From Halomonas sp. LR3S48 (GTDB lineage: Bacteria; Pseudomonadota; Gammaproteobacteria; Pseudomonadales; Halomonadaceae): 64,000 nt of DNA. How positions within the stretch are numbered: position 1 is the first letter of the stretch; the number at the start of each line of letters is the position of its first letter. Made by a program: the position numbers and the translations under genes. Shown here piece after piece: positions 40,856-49,207 of the stretch. The stretch spans positions 3,968,001 through 4,032,000 of the forward strand of contig NZ_CP107009.1 in the NCBI RefSeq assembly GCF_025725665.1. The letters run 5' to 3'. Under the pieces are notes generated by a model. The model did no database searches, was not told the origin of the DNA, and saw nothing but the letters and a program-made list of their open reading frames with translations.

Positions 40856-40927
40856 CCGGTCAAGTGTCCGAATTTACGGACACAACCTCTTCGACCATGG
40901 TCGGAACATTGTCCGTAAAATCGGACA
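40845..40927. promoter_or_regulatory. three enhancer-like palindromes TGTCCG-N6-CGGACA
   Basis: Copies lie at 40845-40862 (one mismatch in the right arm, overlapping the regulator stop codon), 40865-40882 (perfect, flanked by G and C to 20 bp) and 40910-40927 (perfect). Centres are 20 and 45 bp apart. They lie 65-147 bp upstream of the -24/-12 promoter, the normal place for enhancer-binding-protein sites. A further 12-bp palindrome CGACCATGGTCG is at 40892-40903. Confidence 0.8.
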
Positions 40928-40991
40928 CCCCTTTCCCACCTCTTTCCCTCGCTCTCCTTTAACCCACTGAAATACAGCTAGAAACCAAGAA

Positions 40992-41007
40992 TGGCACGGC
41001 ACGTGCA
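40992..41007 (+). promoter_or_regulatory. sigma-54 (-24/-12) promoter of the TRAP operon
   Basis: TGGCACGGCACGTGCA matches the consensus TGGCACG-N4-TTGC at every position but one. The GG and GC pairs are separated by exactly 10 bases. The predicted start of transcription is near 41018, giving a leader of about 110 bases before dctP. Confidence 0.85.
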
Positions 41008-41126
41008 CTACAAGCGCCAGTGCATGGTGCAAGCGCTATCCGTCCGATGGCGGGTGCGCCATGGCTCATGCATCGCGACAACGCCATCCAAGGCGTTGCG
41101 ACGACAACAACGCACAAGGAGCTTCC

Positions 41127-42230
41127 ATGCCATCCTCATCGCCTCTCGCCATTCGCCTTCGTCCGCTCACCCTCGGCGTGGCCGCCGCTGCCCTGTTGGC
41201 CGGTGCCACAGGCACCGTCCAGGCCCAGGAGCAGGTACGTTGGCAGGTTCCCATCGCCTTCCCCTCGCACCTGGTCGGCCTGAGCACCCCGGTTCGCTTC
41301 CTCAGCGAGTCGCTGGAACAGGCTTCGGGCGGCAACATCAATCTGCGCTACTACGAGCCGGGCGAACTGATCCCACCGTTCGAGATTCTCGATGCCGTTT
41401 CCGAAGGCCGCTATGATGCCGGCTTCACCTGGGTCGGCTACGACCAGGGCAGTATCCCGTCGCTGCCGCTGTTCGCCGGCGCGCCGTTCGGCATGGAACC
41501 GCCCGCCTACCTGGCGTGGCACTACTTCGGCGGCGGCAAGGAACTGCTCGAGGAGATCTATGCCGAGTATGACGTCCAGCCCCTGCTGTGCAGCATGATC
41601 GGTCCCGAGGCCGCCGGCTGGTTCGCCGAGCCGCTGGAGTCCCTCGACCAGATCGACGGCCTGCGCATCCGCTTCGCCGGTATCGGCGGTCGCGTGCTGG
41701 AGCGACTGGGTGCCTCGGTCACCATGATTCCGGGCGGTGAGCTCTATCAGGCCATGGAGCGCGGCACCATCGACGCCACCGAATTCTCGGCACCGGCGGT
41801 GGACCGCATCCTCGGCATGCAGGAGATCGTGCAGAACTACGTCATGCCGGGCTGGCACCAGACCTTTACTACCGCTCACCTGCTGGTCAACAAGGAGAGC
41901 TGGGAGGCGCTGGAGCCGCAGACCCAGGCAATGATCGACATGGGCTGTCGCGCCGCCACTCTCTACGGTTACTCCGAGAGCGAGATCGAGACGCCCAAGG
42001 CACTGCGCGACTTCGAAGAAGAGGGCGTGAACGCCCAGGTGCTGTCCGACGAGATTCTCACCGAGTTGCGCCGGGTGACCAACGAGGTGCAGGCCGAGAT
42101 CGCCGCCGAGGACGAGATGTTCGGTCGTGTCCTCGAAAGTCAGCGCGAGTTCATGAAGCTGCACGGCAACTGGCACGTCAAAGGCCACCTGCCGCGCTCC
42201 TACTATGCGCCGGAAAATCTCGATAATTGA
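41127..42230 (+). CDS. dctP: TRAP transporter substrate-binding protein (DctP family, TakP-like)
   Basis: Periplasmic binding protein of 367 residues with a signal peptide (core LTLGVAAAALLAGATGT, cleavage after VQA). It has the DctP fold with RIRFAGIGGRVLERLGAS, where the Arg is the carboxylate-binding residue of the family. PGGELYQAMERGTIDATEFSAP follows. The segment WHYFGGGKELLEE resembles the TakP keto-acid-binding subgroup. AAGGAG lies five bases before the ATG. Ligand is probably a monocarboxylate; this is inference from subgroup and the linked dehydrogenase. Confidence 0.92.
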   Translation: MPSSSPLAIRLRPLTLGVAAAALLAGATGTVQAQEQVRWQVPIAFPSHLVGLSTPVRFLSESLEQASGGNINLRYYEPGELIPPFEILDAVSEGRYDAGFTWVGYDQGSIPSLPLFAGAPFGMEPPAYLAWHYFGGGKELLEEIYAEYDVQPLLCSMIGPEAAGWFAEPLESLDQIDGLRIRFAGIGGRVLERLGASVTMIPGGELYQAMERGTIDATEFSAPAVDRILGMQEIVQNYVMPGWHQTFTTAHLLVNKESWEALEPQTQAMIDMGCRAATLYGYSESEIETPKALRDFEEEGVNAQVLSDEILTELRRVTNEVQAEIAAEDEMFGRVLESQREFMKLHGNWHVKGHLPRSYYAPENLDN

Positions 42231-42246
42231 TACCTAAAGTCGCTCT

Positions 42247-42284
42247 GAATGCCGGCCGCCATCGCACGGTGGCGGCCGGCATTC
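42247..42284 (+). promoter_or_regulatory. strong intercistronic hairpin between dctP and dctQ
   Basis: A perfect 15-bp GC-rich stem (42247-42261 with 42270-42284, 8-base loop) lies 16 bases after the dctP stop, with no T tract. Such hairpins protect the 3' end of binding-protein mRNA and partly block readthrough. They make the binding protein more abundant than the membrane subunits. Confidence 0.75.
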
Positions 42285-42308
42285 GTCTCAACACCTCGGA
42301 GTCACTCC

Positions 42309-42905
42309 ATGAGCGTCAATGATTCGGCAGGCTCATCCCAAGGGCCGGAGGGCTACTCCGCGCCGGAGCTGCCCACCAATCGCTTAAGCCACCGCCTCGA
42401 CATGGCCATCCTGCTGTTCGGCCGGGCCATCTCCTGGCTATGGCTGGCCACCATGGCGGTTGTGCTGACCAATGTGGTCAACCGTTTCATCCTTGGTCGC
42501 GGCTCGATCGCAGTGGAGGAGCTGTCCTGGCACCTGTTCGGCGCCGCCATGATCCTGACCCTGGCCTACGCCGTGGTCAGCGACGACCACGTCCGCGTCG
42601 ACGTGATTCGCGAGAAGTTCACGCTGCGCACCCAGGCCTGGATCGAGCTTGCTGGCATCGTGCTGCTGGCCCTGCCGATTCTCTACCTGATGGCGGAGGC
42701 ACTGTTCGAGTACGGCTATCGCGCCTTCCAGCGCGGCGAGCGCTCCCAGGCACCCAGCGGCCTGCCCTATCGCTTCATCATCAAGACCCTGATTCCCGTC
42801 GGCCTGACGCTGGTGGCCGTGGCGCTGTTCTCTCGAGCACTGCGCTGCTCCACGCTGCTGTTCGGTTTCCCCCGGCGCATCCGCCAGACCACACCGCGGC
42901 AGTAG
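42309..42905 (+). CDS. dctQ: TRAP transporter small permease (DctQ)
   Basis: A 198-residue four-helix membrane protein. Helices lie at about 34-55, 72-95, 112-135 and 157-178. The conserved VNRFILGRGSIAVEELSWHLFGAAMIL region is typical of DctQ. A GGAG site precedes the ATG at 42309. It pairs with DctM and is required for transporter assembly. Confidence 0.92.
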   Translation: MSVNDSAGSSQGPEGYSAPELPTNRLSHRLDMAILLFGRAISWLWLATMAVVLTNVVNRFILGRGSIAVEELSWHLFGAAMILTLAYAVVSDDHVRVDVIREKFTLRTQAWIELAGIVLLALPILYLMAEALFEYGYRAFQRGERSQAPSGLPYRFIIKTLIPVGLTLVAVALFSRALRCSTLLFGFPRRIRQTTPRQ

Positions 42906-42955
42906 CCACTGCGCATCCATCCGGCATACGCCACGTTCATCTAGCGAGATCGATT

Positions 42956-44326
42956 ATGGGATTGGAGCAATTTCTCGTGCTGGCGATGTTCGCCAGCTTC
43001 ATGGGCCTGCTGCTGCTGGGGTTTCCCGTGGCCTGGTCGTTGGCCGGCATCGGCTTCGTCTTCGCCATCATCGGCCACGTGCTGGTGGAATTCCTCGGCG
43101 CCGACCTGTGGTTCTCCTGGGGCGGCACCATCGGCGTGCTTGACCGGCGCATCTACGGCATCGTCGCCAACGAGCTGATGGTGGCGCTGCCGCTGTTCAT
43201 CTTCATGGGCATCATGCTCGACCGCTCCGGCATCGCCGAGCGCCTGGTCACCTCGCTGGTGCGCGTTCTCGGCGGCCTGCGCGGTGGCTATGCCGTCACC
43301 GTGGTGATCGTTGGCATACTGCTGGCGGCCTCCACCGGCATCGTCGGTGCCTCGGTGGTGCTGCTCGGCATGCTCTCGCTGGGACCAATGATGCGCGCCC
43401 AGTACAACAAGTCACTGGCGGTAGGCACCGCCTGCTCGGTGGGCACCCTGGGCATCCTGGTGCCGCCGAGCATCATGCTGGTGCTGATGGCCGACCGCAT
43501 GGGCACCTCCGAGGCGTCGGTCGGCCGTTTGTTCATGGCGGCGCTGATCCCCGGAGTGATGCTGGGCCTGATGTATATTGCCTATATCCTCATTGCCGCC
43601 TACCTGAAGAAGGACCTGGCGCCGGCGCCCAAGGACCGCGAACCGCTCGACGCCCGCGCTTTCCTGCAGGTGTTTCTCGCGGTGCTGCCTCCTCTGGGGC
43701 TGATTCTCGCCGTACTCGGCTCGATCTTCACCGGCTTCGCCACGACGACCGAGGCCTCGGCCGTGGGCGCCCTGGGCGCCATGCTGCTGGCCATGGCCAA
43801 CCGTCGCTTCAATCTCACGATCCTGCAGCAGGCGCTGTTCCAGACCAGCCGCACCACCGCCTTCATCTTCGCCATCTTCATTGGCGCCACGGTGTTTGCC
43901 GCCGTGCTGCGTGGACTGGGCGGCGACGACGTGGTGCGCCTGGCGCTCACCGGCCTGCCCTTCGGCGAGACAGGTATCGTGCTGACCATCCTGGCGGTGG
44001 TGTTCCTGCTCGGCTTCTTCCTCGACTGGGTGGAGATCACGCTGATCATCCTGCCGCTGGTGGCGCCGGTGATCATGAGCCTGGGCGTCGACCCGCTGTG
44101 GTTCGCGATGCTCTTCGCCATCTGCTTGCAGACCTCGTTCCTGACGCCACCGGTGGGTTTCGCGCTGTTCTACATCAAGGGGGTCTGCCCGCCCGAGATC
44201 ACCACACGCGACATCTATCTCGGCGTGGCTCCCTTCGTTGCGCTGCAGTTGCTCGGCCTGCTGCTGGTGTTCTTCTTCTCGCCGCTGGCGACCTGGTTGC
44301 CCAACACCATTTACGGCGGCAATTGA
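42956..44326 (+). CDS. dctM: TRAP transporter large permease (DctM)
   Basis: The sodium-driven translocation subunit, 456 residues with about 12 helices in two inverted halves. Each half has a DctM hairpin motif (GIVGASVVLLGML, PPSIMLVLMADRMG; FATTTEASAVGALGAML, LTPPVGFALFYIKG). It belongs to the family that uses a Na+ gradient, well suited to a salt-loving host. It lies 50 bp after dctQ with a weak ribosome site; the dehydrogenase gene follows 24 bp later. Confidence 0.95.
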   Translation: MGLEQFLVLAMFASFMGLLLLGFPVAWSLAGIGFVFAIIGHVLVEFLGADLWFSWGGTIGVLDRRIYGIVANELMVALPLFIFMGIMLDRSGIAERLVTSLVRVLGGLRGGYAVTVVIVGILLAASTGIVGASVVLLGMLSLGPMMRAQYNKSLAVGTACSVGTLGILVPPSIMLVLMADRMGTSEASVGRLFMAALIPGVMLGLMYIAYILIAAYLKKDLAPAPKDREPLDARAFLQVFLAVLPPLGLILAVLGSIFTGFATTTEASAVGALGAMLLAMANRRFNLTILQQALFQTSRTTAFIFAIFIGATVFAAVLRGLGGDDVVRLALTGLPFGETGIVLTILAVVFLLGFFLDWVEITLIILPLVAPVIMSLGVDPLWFAMLFAICLQTSFLTPPVGFALFYIKGVCPPEITTRDIYLGVAPFVALQLLGLLLVFFFSPLATWLPNTIYGGN

Positions 44327-44350
44327 TCCTTATCTTCGGAGAGACTAGGC

Positions 44351-45133
44351 ATGCAACTGACCGACAAGAGAGCACTGATCACCGGAGCGGCCGGCGGCAT
44401 CGGCCGCGCCATCGCCGAGCGCTACGCCCGCGAAGGCGCCCGGGTCGCCGTGGCCGACCTCGACCTGGCCGCGGCCGAGGCGACCGTGGAAAAAATTCGC
44501 AAAGATGGCGGCCAAGCCCTGGCGCTGGCCATGGACGTCACCGACGAAGCCGCGGTGGAAACCGGCGTGGCGACGATGGTCGAGCGCTGGGGTGGGGTGG
44601 ATATCGCCATTGCCAATGCCGGTATCCAGCATATCGAGCCGCTGCATACCCTATCCTTTGCCGATTGGCGGCGGGTGATGGCGGTACACCTGGACGGCGC
44701 CTTTCTGGTCACCGGGGCTGCCCTGCGCCAGATGTACCGGCAGGAGAGCGGCGGTTGCCTGATCTACATGGGCTCGGTGCACAGCAAGCTCGCCTCCCCA
44801 CTCAAGGCGCCCTACGTGGCCGCCAAGCACGGCCTGCTGGGCCTGTGCCGCACCGTGGCCAAGGAGGGCGCGGCGCACCGGGTGCGCGCCAACGTGATCT
44901 GCCCAGGATTCGTGCGCACGCCGCTGGTGGACCGGCAGATTCCCGAGCAGGCCGAGGCGCTGGGTATCTCCGAGGAAGCGGTGGTGCGCGACGTGATGCT
45001 CAAGGATACCGTCGATGGCGAGTTCACCACGCTGGACGACATCGCCGAGGTCGCGCTGCAGCTGGCCGCCTTCCCCACGGCGGCGTTGACCGGCCAGTCG
45101 GTGGTGGCCAGTCACGGTTGGTACATGCAGTAG
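44351..45133 (+). CDS. SDR, probably 3-hydroxybutyrate dehydrogenase
   Basis: Classical NAD-dependent SDR of 260 residues: [26 protein letters not shown], the catalytic Ser in [11 protein letters not shown], and YVAAKHG with the YxxxK pair. NAGIQH, SVH and [15 protein letters not shown] agree with type 1 3-hydroxybutyrate dehydrogenases (BdhA), including the residues around the acid-binding loop. It is the last gene of the sigma-54 TRAP operon, so it probably oxidises the imported acid. The specific substrate is inferred. Confidence 0.8.
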   Translation: MQLTDKRALITGAAGGIGRAIAERYAREGARVAVADLDLAAAEATVEKIRKDGGQALALAMDVTDEAAVETGVATMVERWGGVDIAIANAGIQHIEPLHTLSFADWRRVMAVHLDGAFLVTGAALRQMYRQESGGCLIYMGSVHSKLASPLKAPYVAAKHGLLGLCRTVAKEGAAHRVRANVICPGFVRTPLVDRQIPEQAEALGISEEAVVRDVMLKDTVDGEFTTLDDIAEVALQLAAFPTAALTGQSVVASHGWYMQ

Positions 45134-45139
45134 TCACAA

Positions 45140-45168
45140 AACGTTAAGGAACACTGTTCCGTTACGTT
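45140..45168. promoter_or_regulatory. 29-bp inverted repeat after the TRAP operon
   Basis: AACGTTAAGGAACA and TGTTCCGTTACGTT flank a single C; 12 of 14 positions pair, with GGAACA/TGTTCC perfect. There is no T tract. It lies seven bases after the SDR stop and 49 bp before the PAP2 gene, so it could be an operator or a weak terminator. Confidence 0.45.
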
Positions 45169-45216
45169 CACTTACGCTAAAATGGGGCATTGCCATTTAC
45201 TTCGCGCGTGCCCCTC

Positions 45217-45954
45217 ATGTCACACTTCAAACCCTACTTCGCGCCTGGCCGCGTCCTGCTGTTCAACCTGCTCGGTGCCCTGCTGGTCTGGTCCTGGCTC
45301 TCGCCCAGCCTGCTGTTCTGGACCGCCTGGGACGATGCCGTCTTCTTCACCACCAACGCCTGGCTCCACGAGGACAATGCGGCGTGGGTACTGCTCGTGG
45401 CGTTTACCAACAATCGCCTGTTCGACGTGGCTAGCCTGCTGGTCCTGCTGGGAATCTTCCTCTGGGCAATGCGGCGCGACGCACCGTGCCAGTACCGCCT
45501 GCTGCGCTGGGGCGGTATCGGTCTCACCATGCTGCTGTCGGCGGTGTTCATCGCCCAGGGCGTCAGCATGGCGGTCCCCTATACGCATCCCAGCCCCACG
45601 CTGGTCTACGAGAATGTCAACCTGATCACGGAGATGGTCGAATTCTCGACCAAGGACAGCTCCGCCAGCAGCTTCCCGGGGAATCACGGCATCAACCTGA
45701 TCCTGTTCACCGCCTTCATGTGGCGCTTCGCCGGGCTGCGTGTCGCCCTGGTCAGCGCGCTGTTCGCAGTGCTGCTCAGCGCCCCGCGCATTCTCGGCGG
45801 CGCCCACTGGTTCAGCGACGTCTACTTCGCCGCCCTGGCGATCAACCTGATCGTCACGCCCTGGATCCTGTTGACGCCGCTGGGCCCGGTCCTGGCCGGT
45901 GCCATCACTGGCTGGCTGGTCAAGGTGCGCAGCGCCCTTCCCCAAGTCGCTTAG
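45217..45954 (+). CDS. PAP2-superfamily membrane phosphatase or phosphotransferase
   Basis: A 245-residue polytopic membrane protein with the PAP2 core motifs in variant form: KDSSASSFPGNHG (about 143-155) for the PSGH motif and SAPRILGGAHWFSDV (about 190-204) for SRxxxxxHxxxD. The variant SFPGNHG is found in lipid A and lipid phosphotransferases of the LpxT type. That role is tentative. The ATG at 45217 is preferred over a TTG at 45190. It is separated from the TRAP operon by an inverted repeat. Confidence 0.75.
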   Translation: MSHFKPYFAPGRVLLFNLLGALLVWSWLSPSLLFWTAWDDAVFFTTNAWLHEDNAAWVLLVAFTNNRLFDVASLLVLLGIFLWAMRRDAPCQYRLLRWGGIGLTMLLSAVFIAQGVSMAVPYTHPSPTLVYENVNLITEMVEFSTKDSSASSFPGNHGINLILFTAFMWRFAGLRVALVSALFAVLLSAPRILGGAHWFSDVYFAALAINLIVTPWILLTPLGPVLAGAITGWLVKVRSALPQVA

Positions 45955-45956
45955 GC

Positions 45957-46412
45957 CTAGTTCGCTCTGCGCCAGCCACCCAGAACGCGCTGATCCGGGC
46001 CGAAGAAAACCAGCCGGTCGTGGTCGATGAGGAAACGGTAGGCGTTTTCCATCATCCCGGTGACGCGCCGGGCATCGTCGAGTTGCGGACAGCCCCGGCG
46101 GGTGGTGGCCAATTCACTGAATTGAACACGATTGCCCGCGTCGAGTTTTACCCGCCCATTGAGCTCGTTGCAGCCATCGCTGCCCGTCACGCGGCCATCG
46201 GGAGAAACCACGAAATGTGGCGTCTCGGGCATGGAGAGCCGTTCGTCGGTGCCCACCAGCAGCAGGTTCCAGCGCTGCCCCACCACCGGGTGGTCGCTGG
46301 AGACACGAGGGCCATCATCGCGTGTCGGCTCGGAGGGCTGGCTGCCACACGCCGCCAACAAGGACGCGGTCGCCAACATCAGGCCCAGGCGGGCCACAAG
46401 CGTCATCTTCAT
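45957..46412 (-). CDS. META-domain (HslJ-like) lipoprotein
   Basis: A 151-residue lipoprotein: signal peptide with lipobox LAAC (Cys about residue 22) and a META domain from about 42 to 150. The conserved GQRWNLLLVG start, SDGCNELNGRVKL core and RRGCPQ are present. The two domain cysteines probably form a disulfide. META proteins include the heat-shock protein HslJ, linked to novobiocin resistance; the role here is unknown. It converges on the PAP2 gene, stop codons two bases apart. Confidence 0.85.
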   Translation of the reverse strand: MKMTLVARLGLMLATASLLAACGSQPSEPTRDDGPRVSSDHPVVGQRWNLLLVGTDERLSMPETPHFVVSPDGRVTGSDGCNELNGRVKLDAGNRVQFSELATTRRGCPQLDDARRVTGMMENAYRFLIDHDRLVFFGPDQRVLGGWRRAN

Positions 46413-46481
46413 GGACTTTCTTCTTCTCTCAGGGTGAGTTCTACGCCGTAGGCCAAACGCAGTCGTGGGTCGACACACCCG

Positions 46482-46922
46482 CTACCAAGAACCGGTGTTT
46501 TCCATGGACGCCCAGGGCTCCTTGGCCGGCAGCGGATCCCCCTTCTGCAACAGCTCGACGGAGATACCGTCGGGACTGCGAACGAAGGCCATGTGGCCGT
46601 CACGCGGCGGCCGGTTGATCGTCACGCCCGCCGCCTGCAGACGCTCGCACAGCGCATAGATATCCTCGACCCGGTAGGCCAGGTGTCCGAAGTTGCGCCC
46701 GCCGGTGTACTCCTCCGGGTCCCAGTTGTAGGTCAGCTCGAGTTCGGGCGCCTTGAGCCGCTCGGAGCGCGATGCATCCTCGGGGGCGGCCAGGAAGACC
46801 AGGGTAAAGCGCCCCTTCTCGTTCTCCTTGCGGCGAACCTCCTCGAGCCCCAGCAGGTCGCAGTAGAAACGCAGCGAAGCGTCAAGGTCACTGACGCGCA
46901 CCATGGTGTGCAGGTACTGCAT
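46482..46922 (-). CDS. gloA: lactoylglutathione lyase (glyoxalase I), VOC family
   Basis: Isomerises the methylglyoxal-glutathione hemithioacetal to S-lactoylglutathione. The 146-residue protein has the two VOC modules and the four metal ligands: His5 (YLHTMVRV), Glu in LELTYNW, His in FGHLAYRV and Glu in ISVELLQKG. The Asn-Trp-Asp and GHLAY motifs are glyoxalase-I-specific. AAGGAGG precedes the ATG. A DUF411 gene lies 26 bp upstream on the same strand. Confidence 0.92.
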   Translation of the reverse strand: MQYLHTMVRVSDLDASLRFYCDLLGLEEVRRKENEKGRFTLVFLAAPEDASRSERLKAPELELTYNWDPEEYTGGRNFGHLAYRVEDIYALCERLQAAGVTINRPPRDGHMAFVRSPDGISVELLQKGDPLPAKEPWASMENTGSW

Positions 46923-46948
46923 GAACCCCTCCTTGTGTCGTCTTTACT

Positions 46949-47443
46949 TCACTCGTGGGTGTATTCGTTGAAGATGGCCGGCGTCCGATCCTCGTGGCGC
47001 CAGGTCAGCACGGCATAGTCGTCGTGGCGCCCGGTCTCCATGCCTGGCGACCCATGGGGCATGCCGGGCACGGTCAGCCCCGCCACGTCGGGCTGCTCCT
47101 CGAGCAACCGCTTGATGTCGGCAGCCGGCACGTGGCCCTCGATGACGTAGCCCTCGATCAACGCCGTATGGCATGAGGCGAGCTCCGGCGTGACGCCATG
47201 CTCGATCTTGACCGAACGCATATCGCGGGTCTTGTGCTGGCGCACCTCGAAGCCTTCTTCCTCGAGATGTTCGGCCCAGGCCGAGCAGCAACCGCAGTTG
47301 GGGTCCTGGTACATTTCGACCACGGGCGCGGCCTGGGAGGGCGAGACTGAGGCCACGATGACGTAAGTGGCCAGCAATCCCCCAGCCAGGGAGGAGAGCA
47401 GCGCTGGCTTCCGGGCCTTGCGGTTTGCGGGTAGGATCTTCAT
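46949..47443 (-). CDS. DUF411 protein, CopG-like periplasmic copper-binding protein
   Basis: A 164-residue protein with a signal peptide (hydrophobic about 14-32, cleavage near SQAA) and a DUF411 thioredoxin-like domain. The CxCC motif is in QDPNCGCCSAWAEHL (about 46-60). Further conserved positions are SCHTALIEGYVIEGHVP and MPHGSPGME. In the family, CopG of Pseudomonas and Vibrio binds a copper cluster through the CxCC cysteines and aids copper resistance. No other copper gene is in the window. AGGAG lies before the ATG. Confidence 0.85.
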   Translation of the reverse strand: MKILPANRKARKPALLSSLAGGLLATYVIVASVSPSQAAPVVEMYQDPNCGCCSAWAEHLEEEGFEVRQHKTRDMRSVKIEHGVTPELASCHTALIEGYVIEGHVPAADIKRLLEEQPDVAGLTVPGMPHGSPGMETGRHDDYAVLTWRHEDRTPAIFNEYTHE

Positions 47444-47538
47444 GTCTGCGGCTCCTGATGCGTTGCGTCACCATGCCGATGGAATCGTGACAAGCCGGCG
47501 ACGGCTTGCCAATACCTCCCAAGGGAAAGAGAGTGGAA

Positions 47539-48075
47539 ATGGCGCACTACTGCGATCTGGCACCGGGCCACCCCTGGCACGGCCCCTACCACGAGAATGA
47601 ATACGGCTTCCCGGTCGGTGACGAAACGGCGTTGTTCGAGCGTCTCGTGCTGGAGATCAACCAGGCCGGCCTGTCGTGGCTGACGGTGCTGAAGAAGCGC
47701 GATGCATTTCGCCATGCCTTCGACAATTTCGACGTCGACCGAGTTGCCGCCTTCGGCGACGCCGACCGCGAGCGCCTGCTCGGCGATGCCGGTATCATCC
47801 GCAACCGGCTCAAGGTCGAGGCAGTCATTCACAATGCCGGCGTGATCCAGACGCTGCGCGAGGAGCACGGCAGCTTCGCCGGCTGGCTCGACCACCACCA
47901 CCCACTACCGTTGGCCGACTGGGTCAAGCTGTTCCGTCGCACCTTTCGTTTCACCGGCCCCGAGATCGTCGGCGAGTTTCTCATGAGCACGGGCTACCTG
48001 CCTGGCGCCCATCGCGACGACTGTCCCATCCACCAGCGCATTCTCGCCGCTGGACCGGCCTGGTACAACACCTGA
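47539..48075 (+). CDS. tag: DNA-3-methyladenine glycosylase I
   Basis: Base-excision repair enzyme that removes 3-methyladenine. The 178-residue protein has the structural zinc ligands: Cys5 near the N-terminus, His in YHENEYG, and His and Cys in AHRDDCPIHQR at the C-terminus. The Tag motif ETALFERLVLEINQAGLSWLTVLKKRDAF has the conserved Glu for base recognition. The ATG at 47539 is chosen; an upstream GTG two codons earlier is possible. Confidence 0.93.
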   Translation: MAHYCDLAPGHPWHGPYHENEYGFPVGDETALFERLVLEINQAGLSWLTVLKKRDAFRHAFDNFDVDRVAAFGDADRERLLGDAGIIRNRLKVEAVIHNAGVIQTLREEHGSFAGWLDHHHPLPLADWVKLFRRTFRFTGPEIVGEFLMSTGYLPGAHRDDCPIHQRILAAGPAWYNT

Positions 48076-48115
48076 GCCGAGCGCCTGGCGCTCATACGAG
48101 AAGGAACCCGAGAGA

Positions 48116-49183
48116 ATGGATACGCTGACGCAGGCCGCGCTGGGCGCGGCAGTAGGCGGTGCCGTGCTGGGCCGTCGCCTCGGGCGCAAGGCGGTGCTGA
48201 TCGGTGCGGCGCTGGGTACCCTGCCCGATCTCGACGTCTTTCTCGACTATGGCGATGCAGTGGCCAACGTCACCGAGCACCGCGGCTTCAGCCACTCGCT
48301 GTTCGTGCTGACCGGCCTCGGCACGCTGCTGGCGCTGCTCGTCCGACGCTTCGCCCCGGCTCGCGACATTTCCCTGGGCCGTTGGTGGGTCTACTTCTTG
48401 CTGTGCCTGATCACTCATCCGCTGCTCGATGCGCTGACCACCTACGGCACACAGCTATGGTGGCCGCTCGACGTGCGCCCCAGCGCCTGGCCGGTGGTGT
48501 TCATCATCGATCCGCTCTACACACTGCCGCTATTGGTGGGCATCGGTTTCGCATTGGCCACCGGCAACGGCTATCGTGGTCCCGCCTGGGGCCTGGCACT
48601 CTCCTGTGCCTATCTGGCATTCGCCATGACCGCCAAGGGCGTGGTCGAGCATCGTCTCACGCCGCTACTGGCCGAACGCGGGCTCGCTGAAGCGCCCCGG
48701 CTGGTACAACCCACACCATTCAATACGCTACTGTGGCGGGTGACGATCATCGACGGCGACCGTCATCATGAGACCCTGCTGGGCCTGCTGGATGGCGGTA
48801 CGCCGCCAATGGTAGAGACCTTCCGTCGCGGCGCTGACCTCGAGTCGGTCGCCCTGGCGCTGGAGAAGGGCCAGCGGCTGGACTGGTTCGCCGGCCCCTT
48901 TCTACGCTATGAAGCGCGTGAACTGGACGGTAGGGAAACCCTGGTAGCGACAGACCTGCGCCTGGGGTTTCCTGGCTTCTTCGCCTTCAGCTACGCCTTG
49001 GCGGCACGCGAAGAGATGGCGTGGCAGCCGCTGGAGGCCACCGCGATGGTGGCTCCAGACTCACGCGCGGATCGGCAGGCCCTCGGTCAGCTAGGGGCGC
49101 GTATTCTCGATGCACAGGCCAACCTGTGCACGAGTGGTTTCGTCGCCGAGCACTGGGTCGAAGTCAGGCCCGAGGCCTGCTGA
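48116..49183 (+). CDS. YdjM-like metal-dependent hydrolase, membrane protein
   Basis: A 355-residue protein of the YdjM/DUF457 family. N-terminal helices carry GTLPDLDVFLDY, EHRGFSHSL and THPLLDALTTYGTQL, which contribute the Asp and His residues thought to bind metal. Two to four more membrane helices reach residue about 175, followed by a soluble C-terminal half. In E. coli YdjM is LexA-controlled; no LexA box was recognised here. It lies 40 bp after tag, so a link to DNA-damage response is possible but unproven. Confidence 0.85.
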   Translation: MDTLTQAALGAAVGGAVLGRRLGRKAVLIGAALGTLPDLDVFLDYGDAVANVTEHRGFSHSLFVLTGLGTLLALLVRRFAPARDISLGRWWVYFLLCLITHPLLDALTTYGTQLWWPLDVRPSAWPVVFIIDPLYTLPLLVGIGFALATGNGYRGPAWGLALSCAYLAFAMTAKGVVEHRLTPLLAERGLAEAPRLVQPTPFNTLLWRVTIIDGDRHHETLLGLLDGGTPPMVETFRRGADLESVALALEKGQRLDWFAGPFLRYEARELDGRETLVATDLRLGFPGFFAFSYALAAREEMAWQPLEATAMVAPDSRADRQALGQLGARILDAQANLCTSGFVAEHWVEVRPEAC

Positions 49184-49207
49184 AAGCAGGCGTCCACTTC
49201 CACGGCC

